Made by a program: the position numbers and the translations under genes | The notes under the pieces: model-generated | Seen by the model: the letters and a program-made list of their open reading frames with translations, nothing else | Told to the model about the DNA's origin: nothing | The model's database searches: none | Shown: piece after piece, positions 8,838-17,671 of the stretch | Layout of the letters: each line of letters begins with the position of its first letter | How positions within the stretch are numbered: position 1 is the stretch's first letter | Source: Bacteroidota bacterium | GTDB taxonomy: Bacteria > Bacteroidota > Bacteroidia > Chitinophagales > Chitinophagaceae | Reading direction: 5' to 3' | NCBI GenBank assembly: GCA_018267575.1 | Contig: JAFDYF010000004.1 | Coordinates: 1-64,000, forward strand | DNA length: 64,000 bases

Positions 8838-10073
8838 ATGCCTAAAAAGCTGCTTATTATTTCCCCGGCCCCAACCCACCCCGCTGATGCAGGCAATAGA
8901 AGGGGTATCCTTTCCTTGGCAGAAAACCTGCGCCAACAGGGCTTTGATATCTATTTTTTTTTGTTGGATTATGAGGAGGGCAACCGTGCAGAGATGGAAG
9001 CTTGGTGGGGCAAGGATAAAATTTGGTTTATAGACCGTGATATTATTTTTGGAAAGGGCAGTATTTATGAAAGGGGGCTCGCCAAGTGCCGGCGCATTTG
9101 GTCAAGGATAAAAAAAAGAGGGGCCTTGATCATTGGCAGTATCAATCGGGAAGCCTGGCAATATAATTCCTATATCGACGATCACTACCCCATTGTGGTG
9201 GACAAATATATCAGGCAGGTTCAAAAGCAAGTGGCATTTGATGCCGTGATTGCCACCTATGTTTTTTATAGCCATACCCTGCAACTTTTCAGTAAGCATA
9301 TACCCAAGGTGATCGACAGCCATGATATTTTCTCGAACCGTTATAAGCAGTATTTGGATAAGGGTAGAGCGCCACAATGGATCAGCCTTTTTCCCCAAGA
9401 AGAAAAAAAAGGCTTTGACCGGGCGGGCATGGTACTTTCCGTGCAGGAAAACGAGATCAACTATATCCGAAGCCTGGGGGTAAAAGCGAAACCATTATTG
9501 GTGGGGCACCGATTGGCCTACCAACCGCTCCCTTCCATACTCGGCCATCGACTGCTTTTTGTTTCCTCCCATAATGATGTCAATATCGATGGGATCAATG
9601 ATTTTATCGATCATGTATTTCCCTTAGTGCAGGCCCGTTTCCCAGCATCTGAGCTTTTGATAGCAGGGAATATCTGTAGAAAAAAGGACAAGATCAGAAG
9701 CGGGGAAGGGATTGTTTTTTTGGGGGAGTTTGAACATATTCAAGAAGCCTATGCACAAGGCGGCATCGTGATTTGCCCAATCCAAGCTGGCACAGGCATC
9801 AAGGTAAAACTCATCGAAGCCCTTTCCTTTGGCAAGGCCGTGGTAGCCACGTCTGTGGCGGCGGAAGGGTTGGAAAAATATGCGGGACAGTATTTTTTGG
9901 TAGGCGGCAATGCGGAGCAAATGGCAGGCCAGATCCTTTTATTATGGGAAAACCCAGCCCGACAGCAAGAACTGGAAAAGGGTTGCCAGGCATTCTGCGA
10001 GGCCTATAACCAAAGCTCCCAATTGCAGGAATTATATAATTATTTGAACAGCGGTACTATCGATGGCAAATAG
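8838..10073 (+). CDS. Glycosyltransferase family 4 protein
   Basis: Glycosyltransferase of about 411 residues. The ATG at 8838 (MPKKLLIISPAPTHPADAG) is preferred because the beta-strand and glycine loop of the GT-B fold start there and a purine-rich gagaaagg lies just upstream; an earlier in-frame ATG at 8784 adds 18 unlikely residues. The motif CPIQAGTGIKVKLIEALSFG with KAVVATSVAAEGL is the GT4 donor-binding region. The 178-bp spacer before it (8660-8837) contains nothing I can recognise. Overlaps the next gene by 11 bp. Confidence 0.88.
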   Translation: MPKKLLIISPAPTHPADAGNRRGILSLAENLRQQGFDIYFFLLDYEEGNRAEMEAWWGKDKIWFIDRDIIFGKGSIYERGLAKCRRIWSRIKKRGALIIGSINREAWQYNSYIDDHYPIVVDKYIRQVQKQVAFDAVIATYVFYSHTLQLFSKHIPKVIDSHDIFSNRYKQYLDKGRAPQWISLFPQEEKKGFDRAGMVLSVQENEINYIRSLGVKAKPLLVGHRLAYQPLPSILGHRLLFVSSHNDVNIDGINDFIDHVFPLVQARFPASELLIAGNICRKKDKIRSGEGIVFLGEFEHIQEAYAQGGIVICPIQAGTGIKVKLIEALSFGKAVVATSVAAEGLEKYAGQYFLVGGNAEQMAGQILLLWENPARQQELEKGCQAFCEAYNQSSQLQELYNYLNSGTIDGK

Positions 10074-11121
10074 CCTTTCCAAAAAACCCCGTATTGCCAT
10101 TCTCAGTCGGCCCGATGACCGCAGTCCAAAAATATTGGCCATGGGCTTACAGCAAATGCTTGAGAGCTTGGGATATGAATCGGCTATTTTTTATGAGGGC
10201 AGTTCCATGTTGGGCAGGCTTTTTCCCCTGCGCAAAAAAATATATAACCAGATCCGGTTGCATTTTAGGATCAGGACCAAGCTCCGCTATTTTTTTAGGG
10301 ACCGGGCCTTGATCCGTCAATTGGCCCAATATGATATCATCGTGCTTTCAGAATGTATACCCAATGCCTATTGGCGTGGATATTATGCCATTGAGGAATT
10401 GAGGGCAAGGATAAGGAAACCGATCTGTTTATATGAAGTGTATTATCTCGGTACGAGCATCAAATACAGTCAGGAGTTAATGGCCGGTCATCATCATGGT
10501 TTGGAAAGGTATGATTGGAATTTTTCAATTACGGATACCACCGAAAAACAGGAGCAGCCCTCGCCCGAAAAAAAATGGTCGGTGATTGGGCTTGACCTGA
10601 GCCATACCGGACTGGAGCCCCAAGTGAAAAATGAGTTTATTGTATTGGTTGATTTTTTGCAAGCGGGTTTTGAGGAGAGCAGGAAAATGCAACTGGAGGT
10701 ATTGGCCGAGTTGGGCATAAAGACGATTGCATTGGAAGGTAGCTACCGGATGGAGGAGATCCGGGAATTATATAAAAAAGCATCGGTGCTAATGGTACAG
10801 TTCCCGGAAGCTTTTGGTTTGCCGATGGCCGAATGTTTGAGCACGGGCGCCTATATTATGGTGCCAGATCCTTTTTGGGCCATGGCCTGGCGAAAAAAGG
10901 ATGAACACAGCAGTGATTTTTATTTGCCTTCTTTTTTTGTACAATACCAAGGGAGGGCGGGGCTCAGGGAAAAGTTATGGGCGATGAGCCGGGATTATGA
11001 TCCTCTGGTCAGTCCCCAATGGGTAAGCCAATCTTTTAAGGAAGCCTACCCGCATTTTTATAGTGGTGACCTTGGTTCGTTGAACCAGGCGATCGAGCAA
11101 ATTTCCCGACATCAGCCCTAG
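10063..11121 (+). CDS. Divergent glycosyltransferase-like protein
   Basis: Protein of 352 residues without a clear family. The N-terminal RIAILSRPDDRSPKILAMGL and the C-terminal YKKASVLMVQFPEAFGLPMA-ECLSTGAY resemble the two Rossmann halves of GT-B enzymes, with a possible E-x7-E pair in PEAFGLPMAE. A very basic stretch with repeated LR/IR (LRKKIYNQIRLHFRIRTK) follows residue 50 and may bind membrane. Overlaps the preceding GT4 gene by 11 bp. Most likely an uncharacterised glycosyltransferase of this cluster; substrate unknown. Confidence 0.6.
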   Translation: MANSLSKKPRIAILSRPDDRSPKILAMGLQQMLESLGYESAIFYEGSSMLGRLFPLRKKIYNQIRLHFRIRTKLRYFFRDRALIRQLAQYDIIVLSECIPNAYWRGYYAIEELRARIRKPICLYEVYYLGTSIKYSQELMAGHHHGLERYDWNFSITDTTEKQEQPSPEKKWSVIGLDLSHTGLEPQVKNEFIVLVDFLQAGFEESRKMQLEVLAELGIKTIALEGSYRMEEIRELYKKASVLMVQFPEAFGLPMAECLSTGAYIMVPDPFWAMAWRKKDEHSSDFYLPSFFVQYQGRAGLREKLWAMSRDYDPLVSPQWVSQSFKEAYPHFYSGDLGSLNQAIEQISRHQP

Positions 11122-11176
11122 TGCCTTCAATGAGTATGATAAGCTTTCAAATAGTCTAATTATATTTTCTGGGTTA

Positions 11177-11935
11177 ATGAATTTCTGGGAACAAAAAATA
11201 TCCGGTCTGCAAATGAGGTGGCGGGCCCATCAATATGGGATCCACTATTTGAGCAGTTCTGGATTCCATATCCCCAAGCAGTTAAAAGTGGGTGGGGCAA
11301 AGAAACCATTTGAATTTGATGCAAGCAGTGGCCCAGAGTTTATGTACGAGTTTCGGGAAATCTGTATCAATGATTGTTATCAATTGCATACACTGAAAAA
11401 AATAATGCCCGAGGTCAAGACCATTGTGGATATTGGGGCCAACCAAGGTCTTTTTACCCTTGCGGCCAGACAGTTTTTTGCCAAGGCCAGGATCGAATGT
11501 TATGAACCCAATGGACAATTAAAAGATCGATTATCCCATAATGCCCAGATGCTCGGGGCCCAGGTATATTATGAAGCCGCCACCCAAACCGATTGCAGGA
11601 TGGAATTGGAATTTGATGGATCCGATCTTCATACCCAGGCCAAGACCCAGCAAGAGGGCAGTGTTCAGGGCCGGGCTTTTAAAAAAATCATAGAGCGGGC
11701 GGGCGGTAGTATTGATATCCTAAAAATGGATTGTGAGGGAGGGGAATGGGGATTGTTGGAGGATCGGGAATCCTGGTCTTTCGTCAATGCCATTACGATG
11801 GAATATCATTTATGGGCAAAGCCGGGTAGCAAGGTGGAAACCATCATCGAGATACTCACCGGATTTGGATTTGAGATCCTGCATCATCAAGGAATCGATG
11901 AAAAATTTGGGTTGATGACGGCGATTAGAAAATAA
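11177..11935 (+). CDS. FkbM-family methyltransferase
   Basis: SAM-dependent O-methyltransferase of the FkbM family, 252 residues. Motif I is TIVDIGANQGLFTLAA near residue 78, and the family's second hallmark is ILKMDCEGGEWGLL near residue 177. FkbM enzymes in glycan clusters usually methylate a sugar hydroxyl; the target here is unknown. A heptad repeat array begins on the base after its stop codon. Confidence 0.88.
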   Translation: MNFWEQKISGLQMRWRAHQYGIHYLSSSGFHIPKQLKVGGAKKPFEFDASSGPEFMYEFREICINDCYQLHTLKKIMPEVKTIVDIGANQGLFTLAARQFFAKARIECYEPNGQLKDRLSHNAQMLGAQVYYEAATQTDCRMELEFDGSDLHTQAKTQQEGSVQGRAFKKIIERAGGSIDILKMDCEGGEWGLLEDRESWSFVNAITMEYHLWAKPGSKVETIIEILTGFGFEILHHQGIDEKFGLMTAIRK

Positions 11936-12174
11936 AGGTAGAAGGTGGAAGGTATAGGGTGGAGGGTTTAAGGAAGACTGAACAGTCGGGAGTCGGGAGT
12001 TCGGAGTCGGGAGTTCGCAGTTAATAGTGAAAAGTGAATAATCAAAACTCTTAAAGATATTATTTCATAATAAACGCCAAAATTGACGGCCTTCCGACTC
12101 CTGACTTCCGACTCCCGACTCCCGACTCCTGACTCCGAACTCCTGACTCTCGACCCCCGACTATTCATGAATAG
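11936..12174. repeat. Heptad arrays with inverted polarity (hairpin-forming)
   Basis: Three period-7 blocks fill this spacer. Six aggtaga/aggtgga/gggttta-type units occupy 11936-11977, starting directly after the stop codon. About eight agtcggg/agttcgg/agtgaat-type units occupy 11984-12038. After a gap of about 60 bp, ten units of the complementary type (ttccgac, tcctgac, tcccgac, tctcgac) occupy 12092-12161. The second and third blocks are inverted relative to each other and could form a long imperfect hairpin. No gene is supported here. Confidence 0.88.
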
Positions 12175-13425
12175 ATGAAAAAAGTATTAAGCATTGTTCC
12201 TTGGGCCCAGGTATTTCCCCCGATGAATGGGGGCATGTTGAGGGTAGCCCATTTGTTGGATCAATTGGCAAAGCATACGGAACTGACGATTATCACGCAT
12301 CAAGGGTCTGAGTCCTTTTCGCAGGCCATTGAATTGTTCCCCGCTTTACAAAGCGCAACCTTGATCAGTACCAGTGGGCAAGAGGAGCTGAAGGATCTTT
12401 TTTCTTTCCTGCCCAAACCCTATCAATCGGCTTTCCGGTATCGGTATTGGAAGCGTACATTCAAAGGTCCTGCAGAAGGTAATTACCTATTATTTTATCG
12501 GCCATTGCTGGCCTTATTGAAATCCAAGCCATTTGATTTTGTGATTTTGGAAGATATTTCCATTTTAAGTCTGGCCTCCCTGATCCGAAGGATCCAGCCA
12601 AAAGCAAAGATTATTTATGATGCCCATAATGTAAATACCCGCTTGGCCAAAATAGCCTTGCAAAAAGGGGAGATGGGGATCAAGGACTTTAATAGAACGA
12701 AAGTAGCCGAATCTGAACTGAATAGGCAAGTGGATGCAGTGCTTACCTGCAGTGAACTGGATTTGGAGCAATTCAGAACCATGAACAAAGGTTTTTTGGA
12801 AGGAGCGGTGGTACCGAATGGGGTTGGGATAGGCACTGATAAAAAATGGGATCGGTTAGTTGAGACCACCCAACCCGATCATTTTCTATTTTGTGGTTCT
12901 TTAAACTATTTTCCCAACCAAGAAGGCCTCTATTGGTTTTGTAAGGAAGTGTTCCCGCTGATATTGAAAGAAAAGCCGACTGCCAAGTTGATGGTGGTGG
13001 GGGTGGGTGACCCGGGCGAGGCATTGGCCAGTTTATTAAAGCATCCCTCCATCCAGTTTTATGGTAGGGTTGATAAAGTAGGGCCTTATTATCAAAAAGC
13101 GGCAATGGCCATTATCCCTCTGCTCTCGGGAAGCGGTACCCGCCTAAAATTATTGGAGGCCATGGGTCAGGGCGTAGCGGTGGTTTCTACCGCTATTGGT
13201 GCAGAGGGCATCGACTATACGGATGGGGCTGATATTCTTATTGCCAATGAGGCGGATCGTTTTGCCCAAGCCGTGGTCAAACTATTGGATGAACCTGTAT
13301 TGGCTTCAACCATATCGCATAAAGCTTTTGAATTTGTAAAGAGCAGGTACGATTGGGACCTGATTGGCGAAAAGCTGGATGCTTATCTTGATGGATTGGA
13401 TAGGCATTCGCCTGTACTTAACTGA
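12175..13425 (+). CDS. Glycosyltransferase family 4 protein
   Basis: Glycosyltransferase of 416 residues. The N-terminus KKVLSIVPWAQVFPPMNGGM carries the GT-B glycine loop. The C-terminal domain begins with FLFCGSLNYFPNQEGLYWF and contains IPLLSGSGTRLKLLEAMGQG-VAVV, the classic GT4 donor site. Preceded by the heptad repeat spacer, so its expression may be set apart from the genes upstream. Donor sugar not readable from sequence. Confidence 0.9.
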   Translation: MKKVLSIVPWAQVFPPMNGGMLRVAHLLDQLAKHTELTIITHQGSESFSQAIELFPALQSATLISTSGQEELKDLFSFLPKPYQSAFRYRYWKRTFKGPAEGNYLLFYRPLLALLKSKPFDFVILEDISILSLASLIRRIQPKAKIIYDAHNVNTRLAKIALQKGEMGIKDFNRTKVAESELNRQVDAVLTCSELDLEQFRTMNKGFLEGAVVPNGVGIGTDKKWDRLVETTQPDHFLFCGSLNYFPNQEGLYWFCKEVFPLILKEKPTAKLMVVGVGDPGEALASLLKHPSIQFYGRVDKVGPYYQKAAMAIIPLLSGSGTRLKLLEAMGQGVAVVSTAIGAEGIDYTDGADILIANEADRFAQAVVKLLDEPVLASTISHKAFEFVKSRYDWDLIGEKLDAYLDGLDRHSPVLN

Positions 13426-13486
13426 TGGTGGCTATAAAAAGATTTTCAAACTTTCATATTGACTTTTGAATACGATTAGATTGAGC

Positions 13487-14296
13487 ATGGAGAAACCTTT
13501 AGTAAGTGTGTTGATGACGGCCTATAACCGGGAGAAATTTATTGCCCAGGCGATAGAGAGTGTGCAGGCTTCCACCTATCAAAATTTTGAATTGATCATT
13601 GTGGATGATGGCTCCAAGGACCAAACAGTAGCCATTGCAAAACAATATGCGGCTGGGGACCCACGCATCCAAGTGCATATCAATGAAAAAAATTTGGGCG
13701 ATTACCCCAACCGGAATCGGGCGGCCACTTATGCCAAGGGGGAATACCTGAAATACCTGGATTCGGACGACCTCCTCTATCCACATGGACTCGAGGCCTT
13801 TGTATATTTTATGCAAAAGGACCCCGAAGTGGCCATGGGTATTTCCTTTAAAAAAAATATCACCGAGCAGCCCTTCCCCATGATTATGGGGCCAAAGGAA
13901 TCGATCCGCTATCATTTTTTTACGGATGGGTTTTTGGACTGTGCCCCCACGGGCACCATTATCCGTAGGGATTGTTTTGAGCAGGTGGGTGGTTTTTCCG
14001 GCAAGCGGATGATCGGCGATCTGGAGTTTGGGCTTAAAATAGCTTCCCAGCATAAAGTGATGCTGGTGCCCCCAGCTTTGTTCTATTGGCGCAATCATGG
14101 CGATCAGGAAGTGTTTATCGGGATTAACGGTAATATGTACCCAAAACTGTATAAACAGGTATTGCAGGAGCTGGGGAGTGAATTGTCTGACTTATTAACC
14201 GCCAGCGAAATGGAAACCATATTGAAGTCAGCAAACCGGCATTCCCAAATGGTTGGGGTAAAACATGTATTCAAAAAAATATTAGGGAAAAAATGA
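13487..14296 (+). CDS. Glycosyltransferase family 2 protein
   Basis: GT-A fold glycosyltransferase of about 269 residues. VSVLMTAYNREKFIAQAIES and IIVDDGSKDQT form the nucleotide-binding half; YLDSDDLL is the metal-binding DxD-type motif. The ATG at 13487 (MEKPLVSV) is preferred over the TTG at 13466. The stop overlaps the next start (ATGA), so the FkbM gene is translationally coupled to it. Confidence 0.9.
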   Translation: MEKPLVSVLMTAYNREKFIAQAIESVQASTYQNFELIIVDDGSKDQTVAIAKQYAAGDPRIQVHINEKNLGDYPNRNRAATYAKGEYLKYLDSDDLLYPHGLEAFVYFMQKDPEVAMGISFKKNITEQPFPMIMGPKESIRYHFFTDGFLDCAPTGTIIRRDCFEQVGGFSGKRMIGDLEFGLKIASQHKVMLVPPALFYWRNHGDQEVFIGINGNMYPKLYKQVLQELGSELSDLLTASEMETILKSANRHSQMVGVKHVFKKILGKK

Positions 14297-15084
14297 GTTT
14301 CAAGGAAAACATCAAAAAAACATTGGGGGGCATGGGTCTTTTAAAACCCTTGCAGGAGCTGCATTACAAAGCCAGTTTTTTAAACCCTTCCAGCGATCAT
14401 CCGAGAAAAAAAATTTTTAGTTTTTATCGCCAGTTTGTTCCCAAAGGGAGTTTGGTATTCGATATCGGTGCGAATATTGGCGAACGGGTGTCTATATTCA
14501 ATGAACTGGGTGCTGCTACAATTATTGCTGTGGAGCCACAGGTTCATTGTGTGGAGAAAATGAAAACTAAATTTGGTAAAAATAAACATGTGCAGATTGA
14601 AAATATTGGGTTGGGGGCCACAGAAGGGGAAATGGATTTTTATATCTGTGATGAGGACGATCGGCTTTCCACTTTTTCTACCGAACAAATGGAAAACAGT
14701 TTTTTCTCTGGCCGCACGGTTTGGAACAGAAAGGCAACCATCCAAGTACTGAAATTGGATAGTCTAATTGAAAAATATGGCATGCCTGCTTTTTGTAAGA
14801 TCGACGTGGAAGGTTTTGAGATCAATGTGCTGAATGGTTTGACCAAACCCATCCCAGCCCTTTCCTTTGAGTTTAGTTCCAAGCAAATGGATAAAGTACT
14901 TGCTTGTATGAACCAACTCAAAAAGATAGACCCCCGTTATGTTTTTAATGTATGCTTTGGGGAACCCTATCAACTGGATATGAAAACATGGTCAGATCAG
15001 GAAGCCGTGACAGCACGGATCGAAAAGGAAGATAAGGTTTCGCCCACCCACGCATGGGGTGATATCTATGCTAAAATCGCTTAA
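14293..15084 (+). CDS. FkbM-family methyltransferase
   Basis: Second FkbM-family methyltransferase of the cluster, 263 residues. SLVFDIGANIGERVSIFNEL is motif I and FCKIDVEGFEINVLNGL is the family's second motif. Overlaps the upstream GT2 gene by four bases, which suggests it modifies the residue that enzyme adds. Target hydroxyl unknown. Confidence 0.88.
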   Translation: MSFKENIKKTLGGMGLLKPLQELHYKASFLNPSSDHPRKKIFSFYRQFVPKGSLVFDIGANIGERVSIFNELGAATIIAVEPQVHCVEKMKTKFGKNKHVQIENIGLGATEGEMDFYICDEDDRLSTFSTEQMENSFFSGRTVWNRKATIQVLKLDSLIEKYGMPAFCKIDVEGFEINVLNGLTKPIPALSFEFSSKQMDKVLACMNQLKKIDPRYVFNVCFGEPYQLDMKTWSDQEAVTARIEKEDKVSPTHAWGDIYAKIA

Positions 15085-15141
15085 CCCCCAATAATGAAAC
15101 CTCATCTGCCCTAGTCCTTTAATCCAGTGCCTGATTGATTC

Positions 15142-16017
15142 ATGATCTATACTAAAATACACTATGGTTTAGGAAACCAGCTTTTCCAATATGCTTTGGG
15201 GCGCAGACTGTCCCTGGACCTAGGTACCGATTTTTCTTTATGCCTGGATTTTTTTCAGGAGTTCAAGGACGAGGAAAACCCGCGGCTTTACCAACTGAAC
15301 CATTTTAATATCATTGAAAATATCGCTTCCGAGGAGGAAACCCGGCCCTACCTCAAACCGAATTTTTTGGAAAGGAGGATGAACAATCTACTGCATCCCT
15401 TTCTGCCCTATTATAAACGTAAACTGGTATTGGAGCAGCAGCTTGATTTTGATGGGCATATTTTAAAAGTGAAGGATGGTTCCCTCTTGGCTGGCTATTG
15501 GCAGGATGAACGGTATTTTGAGCCGATCAAGGATATCATCAAAAAAGAATTCAGTTTCAAAACACCCCCATCAGTAGAGAATGCCCGCTTGCTGGAACAG
15601 ATCGATTCAACGGCATCGGTGAGCATCCATGTGCGCCGGGGCGATTACCTGACCGATGCCTTTACGGTGAACCAGGTTGGGGGCTGTAGCATGGAGTATT
15701 ACCAACAAGCGGTTCAATATATCAATGCAAGGGTTGAGGACCCCACTTATTTTATTTTTTCCGATGACCCTGATTGGGTAAGGGCCCATTTTAAAGTGGA
15801 AGGAAAAACTGTGCCGATCGGGAACAATCCCCAATCGATGGCCTATGAGGACCTCAGGCTGATGAGCCATTGCCAACATCATATCTTGGCCAATAGCAGT
15901 TTTAGCTGGTGGGGCGCTTGGTTGGGGATCAACGAAAACAAAATAGTGCTGGCGCCCAAGGTTTGGCGCAAGCATGGCCCCGATATGTTTACGCCTAAGG
16001 GCTGGTTACGTATTTAA
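15142..16017 (+). CDS. Alpha-1,2-fucosyltransferase-like glycosyltransferase (GT11)
   Basis: Glycosyltransferase family 11 protein of 291 residues. It starts with YGLGNQLFQYALGRRL and carries the donor motif HVRRGD at residues 163-168 and the C-terminal SNSSFSWWGAWLG, all hallmarks of GDP-fucose alpha-1,2-fucosyltransferases. GDP-fucose can be made by gmd and fcl at 34928-37172 in the same locus. Acceptor unknown. Confidence 0.92.
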   Translation: MIYTKIHYGLGNQLFQYALGRRLSLDLGTDFSLCLDFFQEFKDEENPRLYQLNHFNIIENIASEEETRPYLKPNFLERRMNNLLHPFLPYYKRKLVLEQQLDFDGHILKVKDGSLLAGYWQDERYFEPIKDIIKKEFSFKTPPSVENARLLEQIDSTASVSIHVRRGDYLTDAFTVNQVGGCSMEYYQQAVQYINARVEDPTYFIFSDDPDWVRAHFKVEGKTVPIGNNPQSMAYEDLRLMSHCQHHILANSSFSWWGAWLGINENKIVLAPKVWRKHGPDMFTPKGWLRI

Positions 16018-16037
16018 ATGCAAGAATTTTACAAAAG

Positions 16038-16943
16038 ATGAGTGAACAGATTGGAGTGAGCGTTTGTGTGTTCACGTTTAACTATGAAAAATATTTGGCC
16101 CAGGCCTTGGACAGTATTTTGTGGCAGCAGGCCGATTTCCCCATTGAGATCATCATTGGCGACGATTGCTCTACCGATTCAACCAGGGAAATAGCCAAGC
16201 AATATCAGGTCCGCTATCCCGATCGATTCGTACTTTCCTTCAATGAGCAGAATATCGGCGGCACCCGGAATTGGATCCATACCATCAATCAGGCCAGGGG
16301 AAAATATGTGGCGCTCCTCGATGGCGACGACTATTTTACCGATCCCCTCAAACTTCAAAAACAAGTGGCCTTGATGGAAACGGATCCCCAGTCGGTGCTT
16401 TGTTTTCATGCAGTGGAAGAACTTTATGATAATGTACAGGGAATGGATGAACTGATCCGTTTCGAAAATAAAATATATACCATCCAGGATTTTCTTTCGA
16501 GGGGTTGGTTTATCCGAACAGGAACTACCATGTTCCGCAATGGGATGTTGCCCAAAACCCCACCCGATTGGGTTTATGATTTTCCCTATCGCTATGATAC
16601 CATCATGCATGTGTTTTTGGGGATGCAAGGGCATGCCCTCTATATCGATGAAGTGATGAGTGTTTGGCGCAAACATGAGAAAGGCATGTCGAGACAGTTA
16701 ATGGCCAATATGGTCAGGAACTTTCAATCGGAGATTGCCATGGCAAAGCAGTTGGATCAATATACGAGCCTGCGTGAACATGCGGCCATCCAAAAATATA
16801 TCGCTAGTCAATATTCCGGTCTACTCGTGCATTTATTTAAAACGGGGCTATGGGCAAAACACTTCCCCATATTGCCTCAGGCATTACTGAAATCCGATTG
16901 GCAATCCATTGGCAAAACCCTGAAAAGAAAACTGAAAGGATGA
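16038..16943 (+). CDS. Glycosyltransferase family 2 protein
   Basis: GT-A fold glycosyltransferase of 301 residues: VSVCVFTFNYEKYLAQALDS, IIGDDCSTDSTREIA and VALLDGDDYFTDP (DxD-type motif). The stop codon overlaps the ATG of the WecD-like gene (16940), so the amino-sugar genes behind it are coupled to it. It may transfer the Fuc4NAc-type residue made by those genes; that is inferred from position only. Confidence 0.9.
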   Translation: MSEQIGVSVCVFTFNYEKYLAQALDSILWQQADFPIEIIIGDDCSTDSTREIAKQYQVRYPDRFVLSFNEQNIGGTRNWIHTINQARGKYVALLDGDDYFTDPLKLQKQVALMETDPQSVLCFHAVEELYDNVQGMDELIRFENKIYTIQDFLSRGWFIRTGTTMFRNGMLPKTPPDWVYDFPYRYDTIMHVFLGMQGHALYIDEVMSVWRKHEKGMSRQLMANMVRNFQSEIAMAKQLDQYTSLREHAAIQKYIASQYSGLLVHLFKTGLWAKHFPILPQALLKSDWQSIGKTLKRKLKG

Positions 16944-17671
16944 TCCGGTTTTTAGCATGGGACAGTCAATTTTTCGGGAAAAAAATATATCGGGTGGATA
17001 TCCAAACCAGTGTGGATCGCCCTGAGCAATGGGAGTCGATCATCCACAAGCTCAAAGAGGATCAGGCTGATGGGGCCTATATCATTTTGAGCGAAAAGGA
17101 TCCGGACTGGGAGAGCCGTCTTCAAGCTGCTGGTATTCGATGTGAGGATGAAAAAGTGATATTTGCAAAAGCAGTCAATCCAGACCAGGGGTCGGTCGCG
17201 AGCGATGATGATATTGAGGACTACCATGGAAAACTGACCGATGATTTATTGGCATTGAGTTGGGAGGCGGGCAAATATTCGAGGTTCCGTAGCGATGAAA
17301 AGCTGTTGGCCCAGTTTAAACCACTTTATAAAAAATGGATCGAGAACTCCTTGAGCCGTGAAATAGCAGACCTAGTATTGGTTTGCCAAAAGGAAGGCAA
17401 AATCATTGGCATGCTGACGGCTAAAAAAAAGGAAAGCATCGCTACCATCGGACTGATTGCTACCGATCCCCTTTTTCAAGGCAAGGGAATTGGTAGGCGT
17501 TTGATAGCCCGGGCCCAAAATGTGTATGCGGGAACAGGTGCCCAAAAGATGGAAGTGGCCACCCAATTGGCCAACCTGCAGGCCTGTAGTTTTTATGAAA
17601 GCTGTGGGTTCCATATTCAATCGGTAACTCCTATTTATCATATCTGGTTTAAATATAATGATACCATTTAA
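16940..17671 (+). CDS. wecD: WecD-like dTDP-4-amino-sugar N-acetyltransferase (GNAT)
   Basis: GNAT enzyme that would acetylate dTDP-4-amino-4,6-dideoxygalactose. The N-terminus MIRFLAWDSQFFGKKIYRVD matches the WecD-type opening, and IGLIATDPLFQGKGIGRRL is the acetyl-CoA loop. The frame is open from 16850, but the ATG at 16940 gives the family start and an ATGA overlap with the upstream GT2. It overlaps the wecE-type aminotransferase by 14 bp. Together they are the last two steps to dTDP-Fuc4NAc; rmlA and rmlB are not in this window. Confidence 0.85.
   Translation: MIRFLAWDSQFFGKKIYRVDIQTSVDRPEQWESIIHKLKEDQADGAYIILSEKDPDWESRLQAAGIRCEDEKVIFAKAVNPDQGSVASDDDIEDYHGKLTDDLLALSWEAGKYSRFRSDEKLLAQFKPLYKKWIENSLSREIADLVLVCQKEGKIIGMLTAKKKESIATIGLIATDPLFQGKGIGRRLIARAQNVYAGTGAQKMEVATQLANLQACSFYESCGFHIQSVTPIYHIWFKYNDTI

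Noticed and set aside
8663..8845. 60-codon ORF before the GT4 gene
   Set aside because: It overlaps the better-supported start region of 8838 in another frame, has no recognisable motif, and composition does not support coding.
11968..12168. Minus-strand 66-codon ORF rich in Ser, Arg and Glu
   Set aside because: It is a translation of the heptad repeat arrays, so its low-complexity protein is an artefact.
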